DNA from: Roseateles sp.
Lineage (GTDB): Bacteria > Pseudomonadota > Gammaproteobacteria > Burkholderiales > Burkholderiaceae_C
Length of the DNA: 43,539 bases
Direction of reading: 5' to 3'
Assembly: GCF_019237615.1 (NCBI RefSeq)
Contig: NZ_JAFAGT010000099.1
Span: 1-43,539, forward strand
How positions within the stretch are numbered: the stretch's first letter is position 1; the number at the start of each line of letters is the position of its first letter. Position numbers and translations under genes: made by a program. The notes under the pieces are model-generated. The model saw only the letters and a program-made list of their open reading frames with translations. It ran no database searches and was not told where the DNA came from. Positions 17,391 through 28,250 of the stretch are shown here, piece by piece.

Positions 17391-18602
17391 ATGAACGACT
17401 TCCTGAACGCGCTGATCGACTGGGTGGGCTCCGGCCTGCTGGGTTTCAGCGCCTGGCAATTGGTGATCTACACGCTGGTTGTGACCCACATCACGATCGC
17501 TTCGGTCACGATCTTCCTGCATCGTTCCCAGGCTCACCGGGCTCTGGACCTCGGTCCCATCCCGTCCCATTTCTTCCGTTTCTGGCTGTGGCTGACGACC
17601 GGCATGGTCACCCGCGAGTGGGTCGCCATCCACCGCAAGCACCACGCCAAGTGCGAAACCGAGGAAGACCCGCACAGCCCGCAGACCCGCGGCCTGAAGA
17701 AGGTCATGGCCGAGGGCGCCGAGCTCTACCGTGCCGAGGCCAAGAACGCCGAGACCATTGCCAAGTACAGCCGCGGCACGCCCGACGACTGGATCGAGAA
17801 CAACCTCTACAGCAAGTACAGCTGGCAGGGCGTGGCGCTGATGCTGATCATCAACGTGGCGCTGTTCGGCGCCATCGGCGCGACCATCTGGGCCATCCAG
17901 ATGGCCTGGATCCCGTTCTGGGCCGCCGGCGTCGTCAACGGCATCGGCCACTACTGGGGCTATCGCAATTTCGAGGCGCCGGACGCCTCGACCAATCTGA
18001 CGCCCTGGACGTTGATCATCGGCGGCGAGGAGCTGCACAACAACCACCACACCTACCCGACGTCGGCCAAGTTCTCGGTCAAGCCCTACGAGTTCGACAT
18101 CGGCTGGATGTACATCCGCGGCCTGGAGATGCTGGGCTGGGCCAAGGTTCGCAAGACGGCGCCCAAGCTGAGCCTGGGCGAGGTCAAGCCGGCCGACGCC
18201 CGCACGCTGGAGGCGCTGATCGCCAACCGCTATGAGGTCATGGCGAGCTATGCCCGCGACCTGAAGGCGGCCTGTGCCACCGAGCTGGCCAAGATCAAGG
18301 CCGAGGGCGGCAAGCACAGCGAACGCTTCGCGCAGTTCAAGCAGGCGCAGCGTTGGCTGCACCGTGACGAGGAGCGCATCCCGGTGGCCGTGCACGGCGA
18401 TCTCGCCAACGCCCGTGCCGCGAGCCCCGCCATCGACAAGCTGGTGACCATGCGCGAGGAGCTGCGCCAGATGTGGACGCGCACAAACGTGTCGGCCGAG
18501 CAGCTGGTGGTCGATCTCCAGGCCTGGTGCCGCCGCGCCGAAGAAAGCGGCATTGCCGAGCTGCAGGCCTTCTCGATGCGCCTGCGCGCTGCCCACGCCT
18601 GA
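17391..18602 (+). CDS. Membrane acyl-CoA/acyl-lipid delta-9 type fatty acid desaturase
   Basis: Di-iron membrane enzyme that introduces a double bond into saturated acyl chains, adjusting membrane fluidity. 403 residues. The three His boxes are complete: HRSQAH (from H44), HRKHH (from H81) and HNNHH (about 216-220), with hydrophobic segments before and between them (LVIYTLVVTHITIASVTIFL; VALMLIINVALFGAIGATIWAI). The C-terminal 120 residues are a charged helical tail beyond the catalytic core, common in betaproteobacterial members. It has its own promoter-like region and is followed by a strong terminator, so it is probably monocistronic. Acyl-CoA versus phospholipid substrate cannot be told here. 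Confidence 0.92.
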   Translation: MNDFLNALIDWVGSGLLGFSAWQLVIYTLVVTHITIASVTIFLHRSQAHRALDLGPIPSHFFRFWLWLTTGMVTREWVAIHRKHHAKCETEEDPHSPQTRGLKKVMAEGAELYRAEAKNAETIAKYSRGTPDDWIENNLYSKYSWQGVALMLIINVALFGAIGATIWAIQMAWIPFWAAGVVNGIGHYWGYRNFEAPDASTNLTPWTLIIGGEELHNNHHTYPTSAKFSVKPYEFDIGWMYIRGLEMLGWAKVRKTAPKLSLGEVKPADARTLEALIANRYEVMASYARDLKAACATELAKIKAEGGKHSERFAQFKQAQRWLHRDEERIPVAVHGDLANARAASPAIDKLVTMREELRQMWTRTNVSAEQLVVDLQAWCRRAEESGIAELQAFSMRLRAAHA

Positions 18603-18620
18603 CCCCGGGTTTCCCCGCGT

Positions 18621-18649
18621 AAAGGGCGCCCCCACGGGGCGCCCTTTTT
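18621..18649 (+). terminator. Strong Rho-independent terminator after the desaturase gene
   Basis: A perfect 12-bp stem (18621-18632 with 18636-18647) with a 3-base loop (cac), ending in a run of five T (18645-18649). It begins 19 bases after the desaturase stop. The A-rich start also makes it partly symmetric. Confidence 0.95.
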
Positions 18650-18700
18650 CATGGCGGGGCCTAGACTTGGGATATGCAGTGCTGATAGAGGAGATTTGCC

Positions 18701-19198
18701 ATGAAGACCCGCTGGATCGTCCTGGCCGTGATGGCTCTTGCATCGGCTGCCGCGCAGGCAGACGTGCAGGTCAATTTCATCCACCCCGAGAAATTCTCGG
18801 ACATCAAGGACAACAACGGCTTCCGGGATATGGAGGTGTTGAAGGACATCAAAGCCCACCTGGTGGGGCAGTTCGAGAAGCGCCTGCCCGGGCGTGACGT
18901 TCGCGTCGACGTGTCGGACGTCGACCTTGCGGGCGAGGTGGAGCCCTTCATGCGGCGCAGCGGCCAATGGGTGCGCGTGATGCGCTCGGTCACACCGCCG
19001 TCCATCGAGCTGAGCTACGAGGTTCGCGAGGGCGACAAGGTCGTTCAGCAGGGTAAGACGCGCCTGCGCGACCTGAACTACCAGGATGAATTCAACGCCT
19101 ATTACAGCGGTGACCCACTGCGCTACGAGAAGCGCATGATCGACCGCTGGATGGATCGCGAGTTCAACCCGGCCGTGGCCAAGGCGCCAGGCCACTGA
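18701..19198 (+). CDS. DUF3016 periplasmic protein
   Basis: 165 residues with a classical signal peptide (hydrophobic stretch ending in ASAAAQA, about residue 20). The start codon follows tagaggaga (18686-18694), a good ribosome site. The mature part opens with VQVNFIHPEKFSDIKD, as in DUF3016 proteins, and ends with the conserved LRYEKRMIDRWMDREF. The function is unknown; the family is found in proteobacterial periplasm. It stands alone between two terminators. Confidence 0.85.
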   Translation: MKTRWIVLAVMALASAAAQADVQVNFIHPEKFSDIKDNNGFRDMEVLKDIKAHLVGQFEKRLPGRDVRVDVSDVDLAGEVEPFMRRSGQWVRVMRSVTPPSIELSYEVREGDKVVQQGKTRLRDLNYQDEFNAYYSGDPLRYEKRMIDRWMDREFNPAVAKAPGH

Positions 19199-19230
19199 GA
19201 GGCGGCCGCCCCGGAGGGTGGCCAAAAAGA

Positions 19231-19265
19231 ACAAACCCGCCAGCGTTGCCGCTTGGCGGGTTTGT
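19231..19265. terminator. Bidirectional terminator between the DUF3016 gene and rpmG
   Basis: A perfect 12-bp stem, acaaacccgcca (19231-19242) and tggcgggtttgt (19254-19265), with further pairing inside the loop (agcg/cgct). On the plus strand it runs into tttgtttt. On the minus strand it runs into ttctttttgg (complement of 19221-19230). Both convergent genes end within about 40 bases, so it probably serves both. Confidence 0.92.
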
Positions 19266-19304
19266 TTTGCCGGGAGGGCGGGGCGGCTGGGCCGCCCCGG
19301 CGCA

Positions 19305-19475
19305 TCACTTCAGCTTGATTTCCTTGTACAGGACATGCTTGCGCGCCTTGGGGTCGAACTTCATGAATTCGAGCTTTTCGGGCGTGGTCTTCTTGTTCTT
19401 GTTCGTCGTGTAGAAGTGGCCGGTGCCCGCAGTGGACTCCAGCTTGATCTTTTCGCGGCCGCCTTTGGATGCCAT
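19305..19475 (-). CDS. rpmG: 50S ribosomal protein L33
   Basis: 56-residue ribosomal protein: starts [19 protein letters not shown] and ends [10 protein letters not shown]. It is the Cys-free form of L33, which binds no zinc. It lies 34 bases downstream of rpmB on the same strand, the usual proteobacterial pair, and is followed by a bidirectional terminator. Confidence 0.97.
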   Translation of the reverse strand: MASKGGREKIKLESTAGTGHFYTTNKNKKTTPEKLEFMKFDPKARKHVLYKEIKLK

Positions 19476-19509
19476 GGTCGTATTCCTTTAGTGGATCAGT
19501 GAGCGGCGA

Positions 19510-19743
19510 TCAGAGCTCGCCCTTGGCGCGCAGATCGGCGACGACTTGGTCGATGCCGACCTTGTCGATCAAACGCAGAGCGGCGTTGCTGATGCGCAGG
19601 CGCACCCAGCGGTTTTCCGATTCCACAAAGAAACGGCGGTATTGCAGGTTCGGCAGGAACCGACGCTTGGTTTTGTTGTTGGCGTGGGAAACGTTGTTCC
19701 CGACCATGGGCTTCTTGCCCGTGACTTGACAGACGCGTGCCAT
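19510..19743 (-). CDS. rpmB: 50S ribosomal protein L28
   Basis: 77-residue large-subunit protein. It starts [20 protein letters not shown] and continues with the conserved [14 protein letters not shown] and [16 protein letters not shown]. The single Cys is not part of a zinc knuckle. First gene of rpmB-rpmG. The 182-base gap to trxB upstream holds a small hairpin (cccgaaa/tttcggg, 19779-19794) without a T-run; no promoter is obvious there. Confidence 0.97.
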   Translation of the reverse strand: MARVCQVTGKKPMVGNNVSHANNKTKRRFLPNLQYRRFFVESENRWVRLRISNAALRLIDKVGIDQVVADLRAKGEL

Positions 19744-19925
19744 TGACGCTTCTCCGGTTTGACTTCTCTGACCAGCCTCCCGAAACCTTTCGGGCAGCCC
19801 TTTGACCGCAAATGCCTGCTAAATCCTCGGCTCAGGAGCGTCGGATGCGGTCCATCCGGCAGGCAAGCCCGCGAGTATAGCGGTAAACCCGCGAGTCCGG
19901 AAGGGCCTTGGCGGCCCCCGCCGGC

Positions 19926-20993
<1,068 letters not shown>

Positions 20994-21048
20994 TTAGGCA
21001 GGCGTATTTTCCGGTCGCCAGCCTGCGCCCCAAACCTGGAGATTGCAC

Positions 21049-21717
21049 ATGGCGATGATTTCCAACCTGGACCTGATCCGCCGGGTTCCGCTGTTCTCGA
21101 TGCTGACCACCGACCAGGCGCAGTCCATCGCCGACAGCGTCGTCAAACGCCGCTTCAAGCGCGGCGAGTTGATCGTCGAGCAGGGCACCAAGTCCAACGC
21201 GCTCTTCATCCTGCTGAACGGCCGCGCCCGCGTGCTGACGGCTGACCATCGCGGCCGCGAGGTCATCCTGGCCGTGCTGCAGTCGGGCGACTACGTCGGC
21301 GAGATGAGCCTGATCGACAACGAGCCCCATTCGGCCACGGTGCGCGCCGAGGTGCAGACCGACATGCTGGTGCTGGGTCGGCTGGAGTTCGCGCGCTGCC
21401 TGCCGGAGAGCAGCAGCCTGTCCTACGGCATCCTGCGTGGCCTCGTCGCGCGGCTGCGCAATGCCGACCGCCAGATCGAGTCCCTCGCGTTGCTGGACGT
21501 CTATGGCCGCGTCGCGCGCACGCTGCTTGACATGTCCGAGGACGAGAAGGGCATCAAGCTGATCCGCGGCAAGGTGTCGCGTCAGGACATGGCCAAGGTC
21601 GTCGGCGCGTCGCGCGAGATGGTCAGCCGCGTCATGAAGGACCTGGAGGAGCGCGGCGTCATTGAAACGCTTGAGAACGGTTCGGTGGTCATCAAGGAAC
21701 GCCTGACTCACGACTGA
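21049..21717 (+). CDS. Crp/Fnr-family transcriptional regulator
   Basis: 222 residues; start ATG at 21049 with ggag (21038-21041) 7 bases ahead. The N-terminal cyclic-nucleotide-binding-like beta barrel is clear ([47 protein letters not shown]). It is followed by the dimer helix and a winged helix-turn-helix with [20 protein letters not shown]. There are no Fnr-type N-terminal Cys, so it is not an oxygen-sensing Fe-S Fnr. Effector unknown; the motif resembles the cAMP-pocket region, but the ligand residues are only partly conserved. It sits between trxB and ftsK. Confidence 0.9.
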   Translation: MAMISNLDLIRRVPLFSMLTTDQAQSIADSVVKRRFKRGELIVEQGTKSNALFILLNGRARVLTADHRGREVILAVLQSGDYVGEMSLIDNEPHSATVRAEVQTDMLVLGRLEFARCLPESSSLSYGILRGLVARLRNADRQIESLALLDVYGRVARTLLDMSEDEKGIKLIRGKVSRQDMAKVVGASREMVSRVMKDLEERGVIETLENGSVVIKERLTHD

Positions 21718-21733
21718 GCGGCACAATGCGGGG

Positions 21734-24130
21734 ATGAGTTTTCCCCTCGGTTCCCTGCTGGGCGGTCAGGACGAATCCGGCGCCGCCAGCGAACCCGCCA
21801 GTCCCGCCAAAACCACCCGCCGCCAGGCGCCCAGGCGCGAGGCGCCGCCGCCGTCCGCCGCTTCGCGGCTGCTGCGCACGCCGCTGTGGCTGGCGCTGAC
21901 GGCGCTGCTGCTGGCGCTGCTCGTGCTGGCCCTGGCCACGCATGACTTGCGCGACGCCGCCTTCTCGACCAGCGGCCAGCGTGACCTAGTCGGCAATCGT
22001 GTCGGCGGCCTGGGCGCCTGGACGTCGGACGGTCTGCTCTTCATGTTCGGCTTTTCGGCCTGGTGGTTGCCGCTGCTGGCGGTGCGCGCCTGGCTGCGCG
22101 GCCTTGCGGGCCTGCTGCGCCACGACACGCCGGAGCCCGTGCGCTGGAGCCGGCGCCTGCGCTGGTGGGCCGGCGTGCTGCTGCTGATCGGCGCCAGCTG
22201 CGCGCTGGAATGGAGCCGGCTCTACGCCGTCGAGCCGCGCCTGCCGGGGCATGCGGGCGGCCTAGTGGGCTACATGCTGGGACCCTTGGGCATGAAAGGC
22301 CTGGGCTTCGCCGGCTCGGGCGTCGTCTGGATTGTGCTGCTGCTGACAGGCATGTCCTGGGCGCTGCGCTTCTCATGGGGCCATGTGGCCGAGTCCATAG
22401 GCGAGCGCCTCGAGCAACTGCGCGAGCGTCGCATCGAGCAGCGCGAGATCAAGGCCGACCAGAAGGCCGGCGAGCAGGCCGTCAAGGAGCGCGAGCAGGA
22501 CGTCGAGGTCGAGCGCCAGGCCGAGCGCCAGTGGGAGCAGGGCGGGGTCGAGCATGCGCCGCTGGTCATAGAGCCGCCGGTCGCCGAGGTGCCGCAGTCC
22601 ACGCGCGTCGCCAAGGAGCGCCAGCAGACGCTGTTCGTCGACGCCGGCGACGCCAAGCTGCCGCAGGTGGACCTGCTGGACGCTGCGCCCGGCCGCCAGG
22701 AGACGGTGACGCCCGAGTCGCTGGAGATGACCAGCCGCCTCATCGAGAAGAAGCTGCGCGACTTCGGCGTCGAGGTGCATGTGGTCGCCGCGTCACCGGG
22801 CCCGGTCATCACGCGCTACGAGATCGAGCCGGCCACCGGCGTGAAGGGCTCGCAGGTCGTCAACCTGGCCAAGGACCTGGCGCGCAGCCTGAGCCTGACG
22901 TCCATCCGTGTCGTCGAGACCATTCCGGGCAAGAACTACATGGCGCTGGAGCTGCCCAACGCGCGCCGCCAGACCATACGCCTGTCCGAGATCCTCGGCT
23001 CCCAGGTCTATGCCGACGCCGCATCCCAGCTGACCATGGGCCTGGGCAAGGACATCGTGGGCCTGCCCGTCGTGGCCGACCTCGCCAAGATGCCGCACTG
23101 CCTCGTCGCCGGTACCACCGGCTCGGGCAAGTCCGTGGGCATCAACGCGATGATCCTCAGCCTGCTCTACAAGGCCGAGGCGCGCGACGTGCGCCTCATC
23201 CTCATCGACCCCAAGATGCTGGAGATGAGCGTCTACGAGGGCATCCCGCACCTGCTGGCGCCGGTCGTCACGGACATGAAGCAGGCCGGCAACGCGCTGA
23301 ACTGGTGCGTCGGCGAGATGGAGCGTCGCTACAAGATCATGTCCAAGGTCGGCGTGCGCAACCTGGCCGGCTACAACAAGAAGATCGACGAGGCCAAGGC
23401 CAACGGCGTCAGCATCCCCAATCCGTTCAGCCTGACGCCCGAGGAGCCCGAGCCGCTGGAGCGCCTGCCCTTCATCGTCGTCGTCATCGACGAGCTGGCC
23501 GACCTGATGATGGTGGTCGGCAAGAAGATCGAGGAGCTGATCGCCCGTCTGGCGCAGAAGGCGCGTGCGGCCGGCATCCACCTGATCCTGGCCACCCAGC
23601 GGCCATCGGTGGACGTCATCACCGGCCTCATCAAGGCCAACATCCCGACGCGCCTGTCCTTCCAGGTCAGCTCCAAGATCGACAGCCGCACCATCCTCGA
23701 CCAGATGGGCGCCGAGGCGCTGCTGGGCATGGGCGACATGCTCTACATGCCGTCCGGCACGGGCCTGCCCGTCCGCGTGCACGGAGCCTTTGTCAGCGAC
23801 GACGAGGTGCACCGCGTTGTGGAGTACATCAAGTCGCAGGGTGAACCCAACTACATCGAAGGCATCCTCGAAGGCGGCGTGCTCGACGACATGGGCGGCG
23901 AGGCGCCGGCGCCGGGCGAGTCCAGCGGCGAGCAAGACCCCATGTACGACCAGGCCGTTGCCATCGTGCTGCAGCATCGCAAGGCGTCCATCTCGCTGGT
24001 GCAGCGTCACCTGCGCATAGGCTACAACCGCGCCGCGCGGCTGCTGGAGCAGATGGAGAACTCGGGCCTGGTGGGCGCGCTGGCGTCCAACGGCAGCCGC
24101 GAATTGATTGTTCCCAAGCGAGACGAATGA
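21734..24130 (+). CDS. ftsK: DNA translocase FtsK
   Basis: Septal DNA pump that segregates chromosome termini and activates XerCD at dif. 798 residues. Four membrane helices lie in the first 210 residues (about 48-70, 99-119, 143-160, 183-210). A charged linker rich in Glu/Arg/Gln follows (about 215-300). The motor domain has Walker [10 protein letters not shown] (about 458-466), Walker [14 protein letters not shown] (about 580-592) and [13 protein letters not shown]. The C-terminal 65 residues are the winged gamma domain that reads KOPS ([28 protein letters not shown]). The stop overlaps lolA by 4 bases. Confidence 0.97.
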   Translation: MSFPLGSLLGGQDESGAASEPASPAKTTRRQAPRREAPPPSAASRLLRTPLWLALTALLLALLVLALATHDLRDAAFSTSGQRDLVGNRVGGLGAWTSDGLLFMFGFSAWWLPLLAVRAWLRGLAGLLRHDTPEPVRWSRRLRWWAGVLLLIGASCALEWSRLYAVEPRLPGHAGGLVGYMLGPLGMKGLGFAGSGVVWIVLLLTGMSWALRFSWGHVAESIGERLEQLRERRIEQREIKADQKAGEQAVKEREQDVEVERQAERQWEQGGVEHAPLVIEPPVAEVPQSTRVAKERQQTLFVDAGDAKLPQVDLLDAAPGRQETVTPESLEMTSRLIEKKLRDFGVEVHVVAASPGPVITRYEIEPATGVKGSQVVNLAKDLARSLSLTSIRVVETIPGKNYMALELPNARRQTIRLSEILGSQVYADAASQLTMGLGKDIVGLPVVADLAKMPHCLVAGTTGSGKSVGINAMILSLLYKAEARDVRLILIDPKMLEMSVYEGIPHLLAPVVTDMKQAGNALNWCVGEMERRYKIMSKVGVRNLAGYNKKIDEAKANGVSIPNPFSLTPEEPEPLERLPFIVVVIDELADLMMVVGKKIEELIARLAQKARAAGIHLILATQRPSVDVITGLIKANIPTRLSFQVSSKIDSRTILDQMGAEALLGMGDMLYMPSGTGLPVRVHGAFVSDDEVHRVVEYIKSQGEPNYIEGILEGGVLDDMGGEAPAPGESSGEQDPMYDQAVAIVLQHRKASISLVQRHLRIGYNRAARLLEQMENSGLVGALASNGSRELIVPKRDE

Positions 24131-24732
24131 AGAAACTCCTGCTGTCCCTGACGCTGCTGATGTCCAGCATCGCCCACGCCGACGCCGTCGACGCGCTGCG
24201 CGACTTCGCCCGCGACGTGAAGAGCGGCAAGGCCAATTTCACGCAGACCGTCACCTCGCCCGACGGCAAGCGCAAGAAGGTCTCGTCCGGATCGTTCGAG
24301 TTCCAGCGCCCCAACCGGTTTCGCTTTGCCTATGCGAAGCCCTTCGAGCAGGTCATCGTCGCTGACGGCACTAAGGTCTGGATCTACGATGCCGACCTGA
24401 ACCAGGCCAGCTCGCGCAAGCTGGCGGACGCGCTGGGCGCGACGCCCGCAGCCCTGCTGGCCGGCACGAACCTCGAACGCGACTTCGCGCTGAAGGCCTT
24501 GCCGGCCGAGGCGGGGCTGGACTGGGTGCAGGCCAGTCCAAAGCAGGCGGAGTCGACCATCCAGTCCCTCAGGCTCGGCTTCAAGGGCAAGGAGCTGGCG
24601 GCGATGGAGATCGTCGACGGCTTCGGCCAGCACTCGCGGCTGGACTTCAGCGCCGTGCAGGCCAACGTGCCGGTGGCGCCTGAACGCTTCCAGTTCAAGT
24701 TGCCGGCCGGAGCCGATCTGATCGAGCAATGA
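24127..24732 (+). CDS. lolA: Outer-membrane lipoprotein carrier protein LolA
   Basis: Periplasmic chaperone carrying lipoproteins from LolCDE to LolB. 201 residues with a signal peptide ending in SIAHA (about 19). The mature part has the family pattern [17 protein letters not shown], then [25 protein letters not shown], forming the half-barrel. Start overlaps the ftsK stop (atga, 24127-24130) and its stop overlaps rarA the same way. ftsK-lolA-rarA is a common proteobacterial order. Confidence 0.95.
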   Translation: MKKLLLSLTLLMSSIAHADAVDALRDFARDVKSGKANFTQTVTSPDGKRKKVSSGSFEFQRPNRFRFAYAKPFEQVIVADGTKVWIYDADLNQASSRKLADALGATPAALLAGTNLERDFALKALPAEAGLDWVQASPKQAESTIQSLRLGFKGKELAAMEIVDGFGQHSRLDFSAVQANVPVAPERFQFKLPAGADLIEQ

Positions 24733-26027
24733 CGGGGCTCTTCGACGCCGAGCCGCCCGCGCCGCCGCTGGCCGAGCGCCTGCGGCCTAAGACGCTGGAC
24801 GAGGTCATCGGCCAGCGGCACCTGCTGGGCCCCGGCATGCCGCTGCGGGCGGCCTTCGACGCCGGCCGCCTGCAGAGCATGATCCTGTGGGGGCCGCCCG
24901 GCGTCGGCAAGACGACGCTGGCGCGGCTGATGGCTGGCGCCTTCGACGCGCTGTTCATCCCCATCAGCGCCGTGCTGGGCGGTGTGAAGGACATCCGCGA
25001 GGCGGTCGACCGCGCCCAGCTCGCCGCGCAGCAGGGCCGGCGCACGGTGTTGTTCGTCGACGAGGTACACCGCTTCAACAAGGCCCAGCAGGATGCCTTC
25101 CTGCCGCACGTCGAGTCGGGCCTGTTCACCTTCATCGGCGCGACGACCGAGAACCCCAGCTTCGAGGTCAACTCCGCACTGTTGTCGCGCGCCCAGGTGC
25201 AGGTGCTCAAGAGCCTGGACGCGAGCGAGCTCCAGGCGCTCATCGAGCGCGGCGCACAGGAGCTGGGCATCCAGCCGCCCACGCAGGAGGCCGCCGACCG
25301 GCTCATCGGCTATGCCGACGGCGACGCCCGCAGGCTGCTGAATGCGCTGGAATCTGCCGCATCGATGGCCAACGGCGCCACCATCGACGAGGCGCTGCTG
25401 GAGCGCGCGCTGGGTGAGCAACTGCGCCGCTACGACAAGGGCGGCGACCAGTTCTACGACGTCATCTCTGCGCTGCACAAGTCCGTGCGCGGCAGCAGCC
25501 CGGACGGCGTGCTGTACTGGTTCACGCGCATGATCGACGGCGGCGTCGATGCACGCTACATCGCGCGCCGCCTGATCCGCATGGCCAGCGAGGACATCGG
25601 CCTGGCCGACCCGCGTGCGCTGCGCATCACGCTGGACGCCGCCGAGGCCTACGAGCGCCTGGGCTCGCCCGAGGGCGAGCTGGCGCTGGCCGAGGCGGCC
25701 GTCTACCTCGCCATCGCGCCCAAGTCCAACGCGGTCTACAAGGCCTTCAACGAGGTCAAGGCCTTCATCAAGCAGGACAGCAGCCGCCCCGTGCCCGTGC
25801 ATCTGCGCAATGCGCCGACGCGGCTGATGAAGGAGCTGGGCTATGGCAAGGCCTACCGCTACGCACACGACGAGCCCAATGCCTACGCGGCCGGCGAGCA
25901 GTACCTGCCCGACGGGCTCGAGGGCCGGCGCTGGTACGAGCCCGTGCCGCGCGGCCTGGAGCTGCGCATTGCCGACAAGCTGGCCGAACTGCGCCGGCTG
26001 GACGATGAGGCGGCTGGCCAGGGCTAG
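24729..26027 (+). CDS. rarA: Replication-associated recombination protein A (RarA/MgsA) AAA+ ATPase
   Basis: Clamp-loader-like ATPase acting at stalled replication forks. 432 residues. N-terminal RPKTLDEVIGQRHLLG, Walker A GPPGVGKTT (about 57-65), Walker B VLFVDEVHRFN, sensor 1 GATTENPSFEVN, and the MgsA tetramerisation C-terminus with GSSPDGVLYWFTRMIDGG and ASEDIGLADP. Last of the overlapping ftsK-lolA-rarA run; its final 23 bases overlap the start of the binding-protein gene. Confidence 0.96.
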   Translation: MTGLFDAEPPAPPLAERLRPKTLDEVIGQRHLLGPGMPLRAAFDAGRLQSMILWGPPGVGKTTLARLMAGAFDALFIPISAVLGGVKDIREAVDRAQLAAQQGRRTVLFVDEVHRFNKAQQDAFLPHVESGLFTFIGATTENPSFEVNSALLSRAQVQVLKSLDASELQALIERGAQELGIQPPTQEAADRLIGYADGDARRLLNALESAASMANGATIDEALLERALGEQLRRYDKGGDQFYDVISALHKSVRGSSPDGVLYWFTRMIDGGVDARYIARRLIRMASEDIGLADPRALRITLDAAEAYERLGSPEGELALAEAAVYLAIAPKSNAVYKAFNEVKAFIKQDSSRPVPVHLRNAPTRLMKELGYGKAYRYAHDEPNAYAAGEQYLPDGLEGRRWYEPVPRGLELRIADKLAELRRLDDEAAGQG

Positions 26028-26913
26028 CGCGGCGCTGGCCGCGCTGTGCCTCGGCCTGGCGGCCCACGCGGCCGACGGCCCCACGCTGGCGCGGGTGCGC
26101 GAGACCGGCGTCATCGTCATCGGCTACCGGCCGGCCTCGCTGCCCTTTTCCTACCTCGACGCGCAGCTGCGGCCCACGGGCTACTCGGTGGAGCTGTGCG
26201 AGCGCGTCATCGCGGCCGTGCGCGAGAAGCTGGACCTGCCCGACCTGGAGGTGCGTCGCGTCGAGGTGGCCTCGGCGACGCGCATGCCGCTGGTCATCAA
26301 CGGCACGCTGGACATGGAGTGCGGCATCACGACGCATACGGCCGAGCGCGCACGCAGCCAGGCCTTCTCGCTGACCATCTTCGTTGCCGAGACGCGGCTG
26401 CTGGCGCGCGCCAGCGACCGCGTGCAGAGCTTGGCGGACCTGCGCGGCCGGCCCGTCGCGTCCACCATTGGCACCACCAGCATCCAGCACCTGGCCAAGG
26501 TCAACGAGCAGCAGAGCCTTGGCATCCGCATCCTCGGCGGCCTGGACGACCCCGAGGGCTTCCAGCTGCTGCGCAGCGGCCGCGCGGCGGCCTTCCTGAT
26601 GGACGACGTGGTGTTGCGCAGCCTGCTGGCGCAGCAGGGGCCGGGCGCGGACGACTACCGCCTCTCCGACCAGGCGCTGACGATCGAGCCCTATGCCATA
26701 GGCCTGCGCAAGGGCGACCCGCAGTTCAAGGCGCTGGTCGACGAGGTGCTTGCCGGGCTCTACCGCAGCGGCGAGATCCATGCGATCTATCGCCGCTGGT
26801 TCGAGTCGCCGCTGCCCTCGCAGGGGCTGAACCTGAAGCTGCCGATGAGTGCGGCCTTCCGCCGCGTGATCGCAAACCCGACCGACTCGCCGGACCCTGA
26901 AAAGTACCGCTAG
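26005..26913 (+). CDS. Periplasmic amino-acid-type ABC substrate-binding protein (family 3, GltI-like)
   Basis: 302 residues from the ATG at 26005, inside the end of rarA. A signal peptide ends near AAHAA (about 23). The mature protein follows the SBP_bac_3 pattern: TLARVRETGVIVIGYRPASLPFSY, then CERVIAAV, a central NGTLDMECGITTHTAERA, and LRGRPVASTIGTTS. The CGITTHTAER segment is like glutamate/aspartate-binding GltI proteins. No permease or ATPase gene is adjacent. Instead a DctB/DctD-like two-component pair lies convergently next to it; in AauSR-type systems such pairs control acidic amino-acid uptake. It could deliver to a transporter elsewhere or act as the periplasmic partner of the kinase. 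Confidence 0.88.
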   Translation: MRRLARASAALAALCLGLAAHAADGPTLARVRETGVIVIGYRPASLPFSYLDAQLRPTGYSVELCERVIAAVREKLDLPDLEVRRVEVASATRMPLVINGTLDMECGITTHTAERARSQAFSLTIFVAETRLLARASDRVQSLADLRGRPVASTIGTTSIQHLAKVNEQQSLGIRILGGLDDPEGFQLLRSGRAAAFLMDDVVLRSLLAQQGPGADDYRLSDQALTIEPYAIGLRKGDPQFKALVDEVLAGLYRSGEIHAIYRRWFESPLPSQGLNLKLPMSAAFRRVIANPTDSPDPEKYR

Positions 26914-28250
26914 CGGAACGCATCCAGCTGGATGCCATGCCGGTGCAGCTTGTCGTACAGCGTCTTGCGCGGCGTGCCCAGCAGTTCCATGGCGGCTGGC
27001 ACCTTGCCCTGGGCACGGCGCAGGGCCTGCTCGATCAGCGTCTTCTCGACGAGATCCATCTGCTTGGCCAGCGGCAGGCTGGGCAGGGCCTGCAGCGCGG
27101 CCTGCGGGTCCAGGTCGTCCAGCGCCAGCACGAAGCGGTCGGCCGCGTTGCGGATCTCGCGCACGTTGCCAGGCCAGTCATGCGCCATCAGCTCGCGCAG
27201 CTTCTCTGGCGTCAGCTCGGGTGCCGCGCGCTCGTAGCGGATGCAGGCCTGGGCGACGAAATGCTGGAACAGCAGCGGCACGTCCTCGCGGCGCTCGCGC
27301 AGCGGCGGGATGTGCAGCGTCGCGATGTTGAGGCGGTAGTAGAGGTCGCTGCGGAACTCGCCGCGGCTGGCCTGCTCGCGCAGCTCGCCCTTGCTGGCGG
27401 CGATGAATCGCACGTTGACCGGCAGCTCCTCGTTGGAGCCCAGCCGCTCGACGCGGCGCTCCTGCAGCACGCGCAGCAGCTTGATCTGCAGCGCGATGGG
27501 CATGGTCTCGATCTCGTCCAGCAGCAGCGTGCCGCCGTTGGCATGCTCGATCTTGCCGATGCGGCGCTTGGCGGCGCTCGTGAACGAGCCGGGCTCATGG
27601 CCGAACAGCTCGCTCTCGAACAGCGCCTCGGGCAGGCCACCGCAGTTGATGGCGACGAAATGGCGGTCGCGGCGCGGGCTCTGGTCGTGCAGGCAGCGCG
27701 CCACCAGTTCCTTGCCGGTGCCGGTCTCGCCGACGATGAGCACGTCGGCCGACGTGCCGGCCAGGTTCAGCACCTGGCGGCGCAGTTGCTGCATGGCCGG
27801 CGACTGGCCCAGCAGGGCCGCCTCGATGCCGCTGGCGCGCTGCAGCTGGGCGCGCAGCTCGTCGGCCGAGTGGCGCAGCGTGCGCAGATCCAGCGCGCGG
27901 CGGACCACGTCCAGCAGGCGCTCGGGCGCGAAGGGTTTCTCGATGAAGTCGTAGGCCCCGGCGCGCATGGACTGCACGGCCATGGCCACGTCGCCATGGG
28001 CGGTGATGAGGATGGTGGGGATGGCCGGGTCGGTGGCCTGCGCATGCGCGAGCAGCGCGCGCCCGTCCATGCCGGGCAGGCGCACGTCGGTGACGACGAC
28101 GATCTGCGCGCCGGGCTGGATGTGGGGCAGTGCTTCCTCGGCGTTGCGGCAGGGGACGACGGCCAGGCCCTCCAGCTCCAGCGTCTGCGTGAGGCTGACC
28201 CGCACCGGCAGGTCGTCCTCGACGAACACGACCTTGTAGCCCTCAAACAT
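26910..28250 (-). CDS. Sigma-54-dependent response regulator, DctD/AauR-like
   Basis: Enhancer-binding activator of 446 residues. The receiver domain has the phospho-acceptor in VVVTDVRLPGMDG (D55) and the conserved Lys in FIEKPFAPE (K105). The AAA+ domain has Walker A GETGTGKE (174-181), Walker B TLLLDEIET (241-249) and an arginine-finger region. The C-terminus is a Fis-type helix-turn-helix (ALRRAQGKVPAAMELLGTPRKTLYDKLHRHGI). The sigma-54-contacting loop reads GSFTSA (221-226) instead of the usual GAFTGA. The start lies inside the end of the kinase gene (8-base overlap). Its likely target is the sigma-54 promoter in front of livH. Confidence 0.93.
   Translation of the reverse strand: MFEGYKVVFVEDDLPVRVSLTQTLELEGLAVVPCRNAEEALPHIQPGAQIVVVTDVRLPGMDGRALLAHAQATDPAIPTILITAHGDVAMAVQSMRAGAYDFIEKPFAPERLLDVVRRALDLRTLRHSADELRAQLQRASGIEAALLGQSPAMQQLRRQVLNLAGTSADVLIVGETGTGKELVARCLHDQSPRRDRHFVAINCGGLPEALFESELFGHEPGSFTSAAKRRIGKIEHANGGTLLLDEIETMPIALQIKLLRVLQERRVERLGSNEELPVNVRFIAASKGELREQASRGEFRSDLYYRLNIATLHIPPLRERREDVPLLFQHFVAQACIRYERAAPELTPEKLRELMAHDWPGNVREIRNAADRFVLALDDLDPQAALQALPSLPLAKQMDLVEKTLIEQALRRAQGKVPAAMELLGTPRKTLYDKLHRHGIQLDAFR

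Noticed and set aside
16131-18743. 870-codon open frame antisense to the rRNA methylase and desaturase genes
   Set aside because: It lies opposite two clear genes, has no motifs, and is the usual byproduct of high GC.
19779-19794. Hairpin cccgaaa-cc-tttcggg between trxB and rpmB as a terminator
   Set aside because: The stem has only 7 pairs with a 2-base loop and no T-run on the minus strand.
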